From positions 1-32,120 of the forward strand of contig JAFKJJ010000017.1 in assembly GCA_017306025.1 (NCBI GenBank): DNA of 32,120 nt, written 5' to 3'. How positions within the stretch are numbered: position 1 is the stretch's first letter; each line of letters starts with the position of its first letter. Of this stretch, positions 26,064-32,120 are shown in pieces. A program made the position numbers and the translations under genes. The notes below the pieces were generated by a model. The model was not told where the DNA came from, did not search any database, and saw nothing but the letters and a program-made list of their open reading frames with translations. This DNA is from Planctomycetota bacterium (GTDB lineage: Bacteria > Planctomycetota > Planctomycetia > Gemmatales > Gemmataceae).

Positions 26064-26780
26064 TCAGGGCAGGCGAAGGGCGTTGAGCCCGCTCGTGCTG
26101 CCGTTGAAGGCGTCGCGGTCCACGTTCCCGCTGATGCCCGGAACGCTCCCGCTGGAGGTGTACTGCCAGAAGGTGTAGTAGGGCCACGCGGCCGGCACGT
26201 AGGCGCTCGGGTTCGACACGTAGGCGGCCAGGAACAGGGGGCAGTTGAGGTTCGAGCCGTTGCCGGCGCTGTCGCGCCAGAAGTAGAACCCCGTGTAGAT
26301 GATCCCCGGACGGCCCGTCCGCGCGCTGATCCGGTTGATGAACGCCACGATCCAGCTCCGCACCTGGCTGGGGCTCTTCCCGTCGGTCACCTCGATGTCG
26401 AGCATCATCTGGAGGTCGCCGCTGGTCGGGTGGACGGTGTTGATGAAGTAGTCCGCCTGTGCCACCGGGTCGGTCCCGGGGCGGCCGTAGTGGTACGCTC
26501 CGCGGATCAGACCGGCGCTCTTGATCCGCGACCAGTTGGTGGCGAAGTACGGGTTGGTGTACGTCGTCCCTTCGGTCGCCTTGTTGAACACGAACGTCTT
26601 CCCGCTGTTCTTGACGCTCGTCCAGTCCGGGTAACCCTGGTAGCTGGCGACGTCGACCCCCTGGATGGCGTAGTCGGTGCCCGACACGCCCGGCGCGGAG
26701 GCGGCGGTGCCTAGCACGCCACCGCCGGCGGCCCCGTAGGCCGCGGTCTTGAGGAATCGTCGGCGCGACATCGTGGTCAT
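26064..26780 (-). CDS. Tat-exported GH25 lysozyme-like protein, copy 1 (238 aa)
   Basis: GH25 enzymes are beta-1,4-N-acetylmuramidases that cut peptidoglycan. The N-terminus has a twin-arginine signal (SRRRFLKTAAYGAAGGG, residues 5-21), so the protein is exported folded. The GH25 barrel starts QGVDVASYQG with the family's first Asp at 43; the second acidic pair is in MMLDIEVTDG (Asp128, Glu130). NPYFATNW, RGAYHYGRPG, GIIYTGFYFW and YTFWQYTSSG follow in family order, and DRDAFNGS ends the chain. ATG 26780 follows GAGGAG. It is the downstream copy of a tandem pair with the gene at 26849; gap 68 bp. In this copy the His usually seen in the DVSHYQG position is missing (VASYQG). Its target in a planctomycete wall, own or prey, is open. 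Confidence 0.95.
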   Translation of the reverse strand: MTTMSRRRFLKTAAYGAAGGGVLGTAASAPGVSGTDYAIQGVDVASYQGYPDWTSVKNSGKTFVFNKATEGTTYTNPYFATNWSRIKSAGLIRGAYHYGRPGTDPVAQADYFINTVHPTSGDLQMMLDIEVTDGKSPSQVRSWIVAFINRISARTGRPGIIYTGFYFWRDSAGNGSNLNCPLFLAAYVSNPSAYVPAAWPYYTFWQYTSSGSVPGISGNVDRDAFNGSTSGLNALRLP

Positions 26781-26848
26781 CGGATGCTCCTCGGTGAAGT
26801 GTGGTGAAGGGCGAAGGGAATTCGCTCGAACGGGGCGCGGTCGATCGG

Positions 26849-27568
26849 TCACGGCAGGCGCAGGTTGTTCAGCCCGGTGGTGCTGCCGTTGAAGGCGTCG
26901 CGGTCCACGTTCCCGCTGATGCCGGGGCAGGTGCCGCTGGAGGTGTACTGCCAGAACGTGAAGTAGGACCACGCGGCCGGAACGTAAGCGTCCGGGTTAC
27001 TGACGTAGGCGGCGAGGAACAGGGGGCAGTTGAGGTTCGAGCCGTTCCCGGCGCTGTCGCGCCAGAAGTAGAACCCCGTGTAGATGATCCCCGGACGGCC
27101 GGTGCGGGCCACGATCTGGTTGATAAACGCCACGACCCAACTCCGCACCCCGGACGGCGACACGCCGTCGGTCGCTTCGAGGTCGAGCATCATCTGGAGG
27201 TCGCCGGAGGTCGGCTTGACCACGTCGCAAAACCGGTTCGCCTGGTTGACGGCGCTGCTGCCCGGGTGGCCGAAGTGGTACGCCCCGCGGATCAGCCCGG
27301 CCGCCTTCGCCCCCGCCCAGTTGGTGGCAAACGTCGGGTCGGTGTACGTGGTCCCTTCGGTCGCCTTCATGAAGGCGAACTTCTTGCCGCTGTTCTTGAC
27401 GCTGGTCCAGTTGATCGACCCCTGGTAGTGGGACACGTCGATCCCCTGGATGGCGAAATCGGTCCCGGAAGTGGCGAGCGCGGAGGCTGCGGTACCCAGC
27501 ACCGCGCCGCCGGCGGACCCGTAGGCCGCGGACTTCAGAAAGCGGCGGCGCGACATCGTCTTCGTCAT
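26849..27568 (-). CDS. Tat-exported GH25 lysozyme-like protein, copy 2 (239 aa)
   Basis: Same design as the neighbouring copy: twin-arginine signal (MSRRRFLKSAAYGSAGG), then QGIDVSHYQGSINW with the first catalytic Asp at residue 44, ATEGTTYTDPTFATNW, RGAYHFGHPG, MMLDLEATDG with Asp129/Glu131, and GIIYTGFYFWRDSAGNGS. It keeps the canonical DVSHYQG. ATG 27568 has GGAG upstream. The two copies are close to identical over the last third at the DNA level (compare 26080-26300 with 26866-27086), while the first two thirds have diverged, so duplication with later gene conversion or unequal constraint is likely. It precedes copy 1 in transcription and may be in one operon with it. Confidence 0.95.
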   Translation of the reverse strand: MTKTMSRRRFLKSAAYGSAGGAVLGTAASALATSGTDFAIQGIDVSHYQGSINWTSVKNSGKKFAFMKATEGTTYTDPTFATNWAGAKAAGLIRGAYHFGHPGSSAVNQANRFCDVVKPTSGDLQMMLDLEATDGVSPSGVRSWVVAFINQIVARTGRPGIIYTGFYFWRDSAGNGSNLNCPLFLAAYVSNPDAYVPAAWSYFTFWQYTSSGTCPGISGNVDRDAFNGSTTGLNNLRLP

Positions 27569-27790
27569 CGGACGTGACTCCTGTGGGCGACGGGAAAGGG
27601 GCGAAATGGGAAGAGAACCGACGGGCCGTGTGACGTGTTCGGGGCAACCCGCAGGGAACCTTCGGCCGTCGGCGAGGCAGAAGGTAACAACCGCGCTCGC
27701 GCGATTACCAACAAAAAACGGCAGATCTTGTGAGATAAATCGGTGAACGGTGCGCGAAGTCGAAGGCTCGACATACGGTCCGCGCAAAAT

Positions 27791-27824
27791 GACGGCCGGG
27801 CGACATCGGTGTCGCCCGGCCGTC
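27791..27824 (-). terminator. Intrinsic terminator of hppA
   Basis: GACGGCCGGGCGACA (27791-27805) pairs exactly with 27810-27824 around a 4-nt loop, 15-bp stem. On the minus strand it starts 19 bp past the hppA stop and is followed by ATTTTG. Confidence 0.8.
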
Positions 27825-27843
27825 GCACCGCGTCAGGTTTTCG

Positions 27844-30804
27844 TCAGCCCTTGGGCGCTCCCGCCGGGCTGTTCGCCGGCGGGGCCTCGTCCATCGCGTG
27901 CGAGGTCTCTTCGGTCGTTTCCTTCTTCGACTGCCACCACGCCCACAACACGGCGAGGGCCGCGATCACCGCGACCGTTAGCCCGAGCATCCGGTTGCCC
28001 GTGCCGTCGTTCAGGTTGTGCAGGATCACCAGCGGCAGCGCGAGGAGGCTCACCATGTTCATCACCTTGATGAGCGGGTTGATCGCCGGGCCGCTCGTGT
28101 CCTTCAGCGGGTCGCCCACGGTGTCGCCGGTGACGCTCGCCTTGTGCTTCTCGCTGCCTTTGCCCGTGTTGCGCTCCCGGTCCTTCGGCTCGTCTTCGAT
28201 CATCTTCTTGGCGTTGTCCCACGCGCCGCCGGCGTTCGACATGAACACGGCCATCAGCTGACCGCTCAGGATCATCCCGGCCAAGAATCCGCCGAGCGCG
28301 AACGGCCCCAGCAAGAACCCCACGACGAGCGGGGTGCCGATCGCCAGCAGGCCGGGGCCGATCAGTTCGCGCTGGGCGGTGCCCGTGCAGATATCGACCA
28401 CGCGGCCGTAATCGGGCGTCTTCGTGCCGGCCATGATCTCGGGGTCGCGGAACTGTTTGCGGCACTCGAACACGATCAGGTAGGCCGCCCGGCCCACGGC
28501 GCGAATGGTCATCGAACTGAACAGGAACGGCACCGCGCCGCCGATCAACATCCCGATGAACACCAGCGGCTCCGCGACGGTCAGCTTCGACGCGCCCTGT
28601 GTGAAGTCGCCGATGAGGAGCTGCCCGATCTTCTCCTCGGAGCCGGTCACGAGCACCGCGATGAAGCTCGCGAACAGCGACACGGCCGCGATGACCGCCG
28701 AGCCGATCGCCACGCCCTTCGTGATCGCCTTCGTGGTGTTGCCCACCGCGTCGAGATCCGCCAGGATCTGCCGCGCGGCCTTGTTCTCGGCCTCGCTCAT
28801 GAAGCCCGGGTCGCCGGGCTTGAGGTCCTTGCCGTTGAGGTCGCGGTTGAACGCCATCTCGCCGATCCCGTTGGCGTTGTCGGCGATCGGGCCGAACACG
28901 TCCATGCTGATCGTGTCGCCGGTCAGCGTCAGCATCCCGATGCCGCACATCGCGACGCCGAACGCCATGTAGAGCAGGTTCTGCGCGTCGTTGCACACCG
29001 CGACCGAGCCGAGGATCGCCGCCGAGATGATGAGGACCGCCCACACCGAACTTTCGAGGCCCAGCGCCAGCCCCGAGATGATGTTGGTCGCGTGGCCGGT
29101 GCTGCTCGATTTCACCACCTCCTTCACCGGGCTGTACTCGGTGCTGGTCCAGTACTCGGTACACTTGTTGAGCGCGACCGCGAGGACGATGCCGATGAGA
29201 CAGCACCACGCGATCGCCAGGTTGATGCCCGGCTTCAGCGGGACGTGGTAGCGGGCCTGCGCCAGTTCGACCATCGTCGCGGTGCCGCGGTGGTCGCCCT
29301 CCTGGGCGATCCCGCGGTCCTTCAGCTCCTTCACGAGCGCCCGCTCGTGCTCCCCGTCGGCCGCGGCCAGTTGCACCCGTTTGCCGGCCAGCTCGTTCTT
29401 CTTGGTCGGGTCCAGCGCGCGCCACGCGGCCAGCGCGTCGGCCCGGAACCGGTCCACCTCCTCCTCCAGCCTGAGCGTCTTCTCGTCGTTCCGCTCCGGC
29501 CCGTTGCGCAGGTCGCGGAGCTGCTTCACCCGCTCGGCCACGCTCTTCCCCTGTACCGGGGGCAGCTTCAGTTCCGCCAGGAGGGGGGCGTTGTCCGGGT
29601 CGTACAGCTCCTGGTACATGCCCTTGTCGATGCCGCGCTCGGCGATGTACGCCGCGTCGAACTGCAGGTAGATCAGGCCGAACAGCATGAACCCGACGGT
29701 GCTGATGGCGGCGCTGCGCCAGAACCCGCGGTTGATGGAGTGCATCGCGATCGCGCTGTCGCCGGTGGTGATCCCGCGGCCGACCAGCGACGTGCTGATG
29801 ACGCTCGCGACCACGCCCACCGCCTGCACGAGCAGCGGGAAGATCATCCCCTTGTAGCCGAACGCGGCGTAGCCGAGCATCACCGACGCGACCATCGTCA
29901 CGGAGTAGCTCTCGAACACGTCGGCCGCCATCCCGGCGCAGTCGCCGACGTTGTCGCCGACGTTGTCGGCGACCGTGGCCGCGTTCCGCGGGTCGTCCTC
30001 GGCGATCGCGTGCTCCACCTTGCCCACGAGATCGGCGCCCACGTCGGCCGCCTTCGTGTAGATGCCGCCGCCGACGCGCATGAACAGCGCCAGGAGCGAG
30101 CCGCCGAAGCCGTAGCCGATGAGGATCTCGTAGGCCAGTTCGCCGAACACGAGCAGGATGATCGCGCCGCCGAGCAGCCCGAGCCCGCAGGTGAACATGC
30201 CGGTGATGGTGCCGGTGCGGTAGGCCATCCGCATCGCGTCGCCGAAGTTCGTGCGGGCCGCGGCCGCGACGCGCAGGTTGCCGGCCGTCGCGAGCCGCAT
30301 CCCGGTGAACCCGACGGCCGCGGAGAACAGCGCGCCCATCAGGAACGCGACCCCGCGCCCGACGGCGATCGTCTGGAGCTCGACGGCCGAGTGCATCCCG
30401 GGCTCGACCTTCCACGGCCACTTCGCCCCGATGATGACGACCGTGAGGAACACGATGAGCACGCCGACGACGCGGAACTGCCGCCGCAGGTACGCGTTGG
30501 CGCCCGCGCGGACGGCCCGCGCGACCTTCTGCATCTCGGGCGTACCGGTGTCGGCCGCGTACACCTGTTTCATGAGCCAGGCGGCGTACCCCAGCCCCCC
30601 GACCGCGACCGCGAGACAGCCCAGGAGGCCGAGTTTCTCACCCAACCCGTAGGCGGCCGAGGTGAGGAACCCGAACGGCTCCCACCCGGCCCCGAACAGG
30701 ACGAGCGGACTCGTGGGAGCCGCGCCGAGTAGTCCGACGGGCAACGCACAGAGGACAACGAGCAGCCACGGGAACCGCGGCCGGCGAGAGCGAGAGGGAG
30801 ACAT
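27844..30804 (-). CDS. hppA: Membrane-bound proton-translocating pyrophosphatase with large insert (986 aa)
   Basis: HppA couples pyrophosphate hydrolysis to ion pumping across a membrane. The substrate-binding motifs are complete: GGGIYTKAADVGADLVGKVE (245-264), DNVGDNVGDCAGMAADVFES (280-299), GDTISMDVFGPIADNANGIG (629-648) and the C-terminal NAGGAWDNAKKMIE. GNTTKAITKG at 688-697 carries Lys at the position where K+-dependent enzymes have Ala, so K+-independent activity is expected. Usual length is 650-800; here residues about 385-522 are an additional hydrophilic, coiled-coil-like insert (many E/R/K/L, e.g. RLEEEVDRFRADALAAWRAL) between two membrane helices. ATG 30804 has AGGATG upstream. 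The first 30 residues are hydrophobic. An intrinsic terminator follows the gene, and a CRP-type palindrome lies upstream. Confidence 0.97.
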   Translation of the reverse strand: MSPSRSRRPRFPWLLVVLCALPVGLLGAAPTSPLVLFGAGWEPFGFLTSAAYGLGEKLGLLGCLAVAVGGLGYAAWLMKQVYAADTGTPEMQKVARAVRAGANAYLRRQFRVVGVLIVFLTVVIIGAKWPWKVEPGMHSAVELQTIAVGRGVAFLMGALFSAAVGFTGMRLATAGNLRVAAAARTNFGDAMRMAYRTGTITGMFTCGLGLLGGAIILLVFGELAYEILIGYGFGGSLLALFMRVGGGIYTKAADVGADLVGKVEHAIAEDDPRNAATVADNVGDNVGDCAGMAADVFESYSVTMVASVMLGYAAFGYKGMIFPLLVQAVGVVASVISTSLVGRGITTGDSAIAMHSINRGFWRSAAISTVGFMLFGLIYLQFDAAYIAERGIDKGMYQELYDPDNAPLLAELKLPPVQGKSVAERVKQLRDLRNGPERNDEKTLRLEEEVDRFRADALAAWRALDPTKKNELAGKRVQLAAADGEHERALVKELKDRGIAQEGDHRGTATMVELAQARYHVPLKPGINLAIAWCCLIGIVLAVALNKCTEYWTSTEYSPVKEVVKSSSTGHATNIISGLALGLESSVWAVLIISAAILGSVAVCNDAQNLLYMAFGVAMCGIGMLTLTGDTISMDVFGPIADNANGIGEMAFNRDLNGKDLKPGDPGFMSEAENKAARQILADLDAVGNTTKAITKGVAIGSAVIAAVSLFASFIAVLVTGSEEKIGQLLIGDFTQGASKLTVAEPLVFIGMLIGGAVPFLFSSMTIRAVGRAAYLIVFECRKQFRDPEIMAGTKTPDYGRVVDICTGTAQRELIGPGLLAIGTPLVVGFLLGPFALGGFLAGMILSGQLMAVFMSNAGGAWDNAKKMIEDEPKDRERNTGKGSEKHKASVTGDTVGDPLKDTSGPAINPLIKVMNMVSLLALPLVILHNLNDGTGNRMLGLTVAVIAALAVLWAWWQSKKETTEETSHAMDEAPPANSPAGAPKG

Positions 30805-30909
30805 GTGGCATCCTGGCTTGGCGCGAGCAAACGAAAACCCGGTCGGCCGCGGTGGCAGAGGTCGGAGAGGGAAACCTTCCGCCGGCGAGCTCGACCGGGG
30901 TTAAAGGCG

Positions 30910-30935
30910 CTGCTTGTGACGGATGTCACAAGCAG
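30910..30935. promoter_or_regulatory. CRP/FNR-type palindrome upstream of hppA
   Basis: CTGCTTGTGAC and GTCACAAGCAG form a perfect 11-bp inverted repeat around GGAT. Its core TGTGA-N6-TCACA (30915-30930) equals the CRP consensus. It lies 106-131 bp before the hppA start, the correct distance for an activator site, and the adjacent TTGACT (minus strand, 30939-30934) could be a -35 box. It could also be just an RNA hairpin. Confidence 0.5.
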
Positions 30936-30942
30936 TCAATGA

Positions 30943-30983
30943 GGGGTAAGGATACCCCGTGCGGAAGAGGGTGTCTAGCACCC
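30943..30983. other. Two short hairpins next to the CRP-type palindrome
   Basis: GGGGTA/TACCCC (30943-30958, 4-nt loop) and GGGTG/CACCC (30969-30983, 5-nt loop) follow each other directly. Together with the palindrome at 30910-30935 they give three consecutive inverted repeats in 74 bp, between hppA and the IS remnant. They might form a structured leader or be a terminator series. Confidence 0.45.
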
Positions 30984-31041
30984 GTAAAGAGTTGGCAGGG
31001 CCGTTTAGTTCTCGGTTGTGGGCGGTGTGAGGGGGCAGGTA

Positions 31042-31625
31042 GTGACCCACTCGCGCTGCACGTGTCGGGCGGGGGCGGTCACTCGCCCCGACACGGACGA
31101 CACGCGATCCGTTCGCCCGGCGGCCATCGCCGGGGTCCGCTGTGCCACCGCCCCTTCTCGCCCTTCACGCGCCGGCCCGCCGACGTTGTAACGGGAGTAG
31201 CGGAACGCGGTCGCGACGCGATGCACGCCCATCCGCCGAGACCCCGTACCCCTTCCGCACCTTCCGACCGCACCGATTCACAACGCTCGCGTTCGCCACC
31301 CGGTCGGCGGCCGACCGGGTCACGGCCACCGCCGCCGTCCCGAACGCCACCCGCGCCGCGCGGTTGTTCTCCCGCTCCTTGTGGGCCGTGGCGTACGTGA
31401 CCGCCGGTGGGACCATCGTGGACGGCTTCCAGGGCCGACCCGGACGACCCGTGCGTGGTGGCACGCCCACGTGCCCGCGGACCTATGGCCCCTCGTACAC
31501 CGGGTGCTCGTCGGAGGTCATCGGCCGCATCACCCGCCTACCGGTCCGCCGGCGGAAGTCCCGGACCGGCGCGCGGGCCGCGTCGGCGACCCGCCCGCCT
31601 CGCACGTGCAGCGCAGGTAGGTCAC
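31042..31625 (-). mobile_element. Degraded IS1-like insertion sequence, internally deleted (about 584 bp)
   Basis: Terminal inverted repeats are visible: GTGACCCACTCGCGCTGCAC (31042 onwards) against GTGACCTACCTGCGCTGCAC (reverse complement from 31625). They continue as similar sequence to about 31 bp with roughly 25 matches, including an unbroken 12-bp core. Between them lies a broken transposase on the minus strand. Intact IS1-like elements are about 700-1100 bp, so the 5' part of the transposase gene (zinc ribbon, HTH, first Asp) seems deleted close to the right end. No convincing target duplication was found beside the ends (GGGCAGGT left, GATGATTT right). It is old and non-autonomous. Confidence 0.75.
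31085..31600 (-). pseudogene. IS1-family transposase remnant, multiple frameshifts
   Basis: Three minus-strand frames in succession match one transposase. The first has VADAARAPVRDFRRRTG and MTSDEHPVYEG, then a stop at 31483. The second has PPRTGRPGRPWKPSTMVPPAVTYA, KERENNRAARVAFGT and the region NRCGRKVRKGYGVS (typically ERHNGTDR-NARKVRKTYRFSKD). The third has HRVATAFRYSRYNVGGP and TPAMAAGRTDRV, typical C-terminal landmarks of the IS1-like group in planctomycetes and cyanobacteria (TPAMAAGLTDHVW). At least two frameshifts and one stop exist, so no transposase can be made. The identification rests on recalled family consensus, not on a search. Confidence 0.75.
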
Positions 31626-31869
31626 CGATGATTTCGGAATCGCAACATTTGCAATGGCGGAATGCGCCGCCCGCGATCCGGGAACGAACGAAATGCGGAA
31701 TCGGTACGCCCACTTTGGCTTTGATGCAACCGGTTGGCGCCTCGCCGGCATCTACCAATGCGCCCACAATACCGGCGAAGATGCATCCGATTGGAAATGG
31801 GCTTACGCTTCGTTTCTCGACCGGTTAGAGGCCGTCGTAACGGCTCGGGGCGATATCATTCCGAGGTAA
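31621..31869 (+). pseudogene. 3' remnant of an unrecognised gene cut by the IS remnant
   Basis: The frame is open from just inside the right end of the IS to TAA 31867-31869: VTDDFGIATFAMAECAARDP, then a Tyr/Trp-rich FGFDATGWRLAGIYQC and DASDWKWAYASFLDRLEAVV. The first ATG is 31654. GC content is lower than in the neighbours (many AAT, GAT, TTT codons), which points to transferred or old sequence. The well-formed C-terminus and absent N-terminus fit a gene whose 5' part was lost at the IS junction. It ends 16 bp before the fabF stop codon, convergent. Its family is unknown; if translated from 31654 it would be 71 residues. Confidence 0.5.
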
Positions 31870-31885
31870 TTTCGCCGCGAGGCAC

Positions 31886-32120
31886 TCACACCGCGGCCAT
31901 CACCAGCGCGCCGTTCTGGCCGCCGAACCCGAAGCTGGTGGAAAGGCCGTACTTCACCTTCGCCTCCCGCGCCGTGTTCGGGATGTAGTCCAGGTCGCAC
32001 GCCGGGTCGGGGTTCGTCAGGTTGATCGTCGGCGGGTACACCTGCGTCTTGAGGCTCATCGCCAGCGCCGCCGCCTCGATCGCGCCGCTCGCGCCGATGG
32101 AGTGCCCGATCATCGACTTG
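31886..32120 (-). CDS. fabF: Beta-ketoacyl-ACP synthase II, C-terminal part (runs off right edge)
   Basis: The final 77 codons of a KAS II condensing enzyme that elongates acyl chains with malonyl-ACP in fatty acid synthesis. [20 protein letters not shown] holds the conserved Lys and the second catalytic His (usually KSMTGHLLGAAGG). [13 protein letters not shown] and [16 protein letters not shown] are the C-terminal landmarks, with Gln in place of the usual Thr or His in GFGGxN. The catalytic Cys lies outside the window. The stop at 31886-31888 is next to the truncated plus-strand gene. Because only the C-terminus is visible, a related ketosynthase cannot be fully excluded. Confidence 0.92.
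   Translation of the reverse strand, partial: KSMIGHSIGASGAIEAAALAMSLKTQVYPPTINLTNPDPACDLDYIPNTAREAKVKYGLSTSFGFGGQNGALVMAAV

Noticed and set aside
27833-30732. Long plus- and minus-strand frames over hppA
   Set aside because: Out-of-frame shadows of the pyrophosphatase; composition is Arg/Gly/Ala/His-rich without domains.
31033-31634. Target-site duplication beside the IS remnant
   Set aside because: The 8-9 bp on either side (GGGCAGGT and GATGATTT) do not match; the element is too degraded to show one.

Overview
The window looks like chromosomal DNA of a planctomycete of the Gemmataceae (Gemmata type). The evidence is very high GC with strong GC3 bias, a type II pseudopilin-like DUF1559 protein, a secreted beta-propeller protein starting DWPQWMGPKRDN after its signal peptide, a secreted formylglycine-type sulfatase, and several tandem families of secreted or unrecognised paralogs. 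No rRNA, tRNA, CRISPR array or prophage was seen. Most genes are ordinary chromosomal housekeeping or envelope genes. The accessory signal is in short patches: a toxin-antitoxin-like locus, a modular paralog array and an old IS remnant.

Left part (1-6340): the 5' part of a Pit-type phosphate transporter runs off the left edge. It is divergent from three tiny single-helix membrane proteins, with a 7-4-7 direct repeat of Pho-box type between them and a perfect 29-bp hairpin among the small genes. Then come hemF (aerobic coproporphyrinogen III oxidase) and two tandem secreted paralogs of unknown function. Middle-left (6360-11520): a secreted PQQ-like propeller protein, divergent from a zeta-toxin-like P-loop kinase with an overlapping small partner gene. 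That partner's reading frame continues past an amber codon into a second conserved-looking segment. A sulfatase and a small membrane protein with a charged Asp/Arg repeat tail follow.

Centre (11520-19400): aconitase acnA with a low-complexity insert, a frameshifted gene of a planctomycete-type family, an MFS exporter, and a three-gene minus-strand cluster whose proteins appear to carry one, two and three copies of the same roughly 85-150 residue module. A 50-bp repeat occurs three times between two of these genes.

Right part (19400-32120): an oxidoreductase operon (Gfo/Idh/MocA, a small two-helix membrane protein that looks frameshifted, and an aldo/keto reductase), a small secreted protein, a CstA-family transporter translationally coupled to a four-helix membrane protein, a DUF1559 protein, two tandem Tat-exported GH25 lysozyme-like proteins, and a membrane pyrophosphatase (hppA, K+-independent signature) with an unusually large insert. 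A perfect TGTGA-N6-TCACA palindrome lies upstream of hppA. Beyond it are a degraded IS1-like element with recognisable terminal inverted repeats, the 3' remnant of a gene it abuts, and the 3' end of fabF at the right edge.

All functional calls come from reading motifs by eye; no database search or structure prediction was run.
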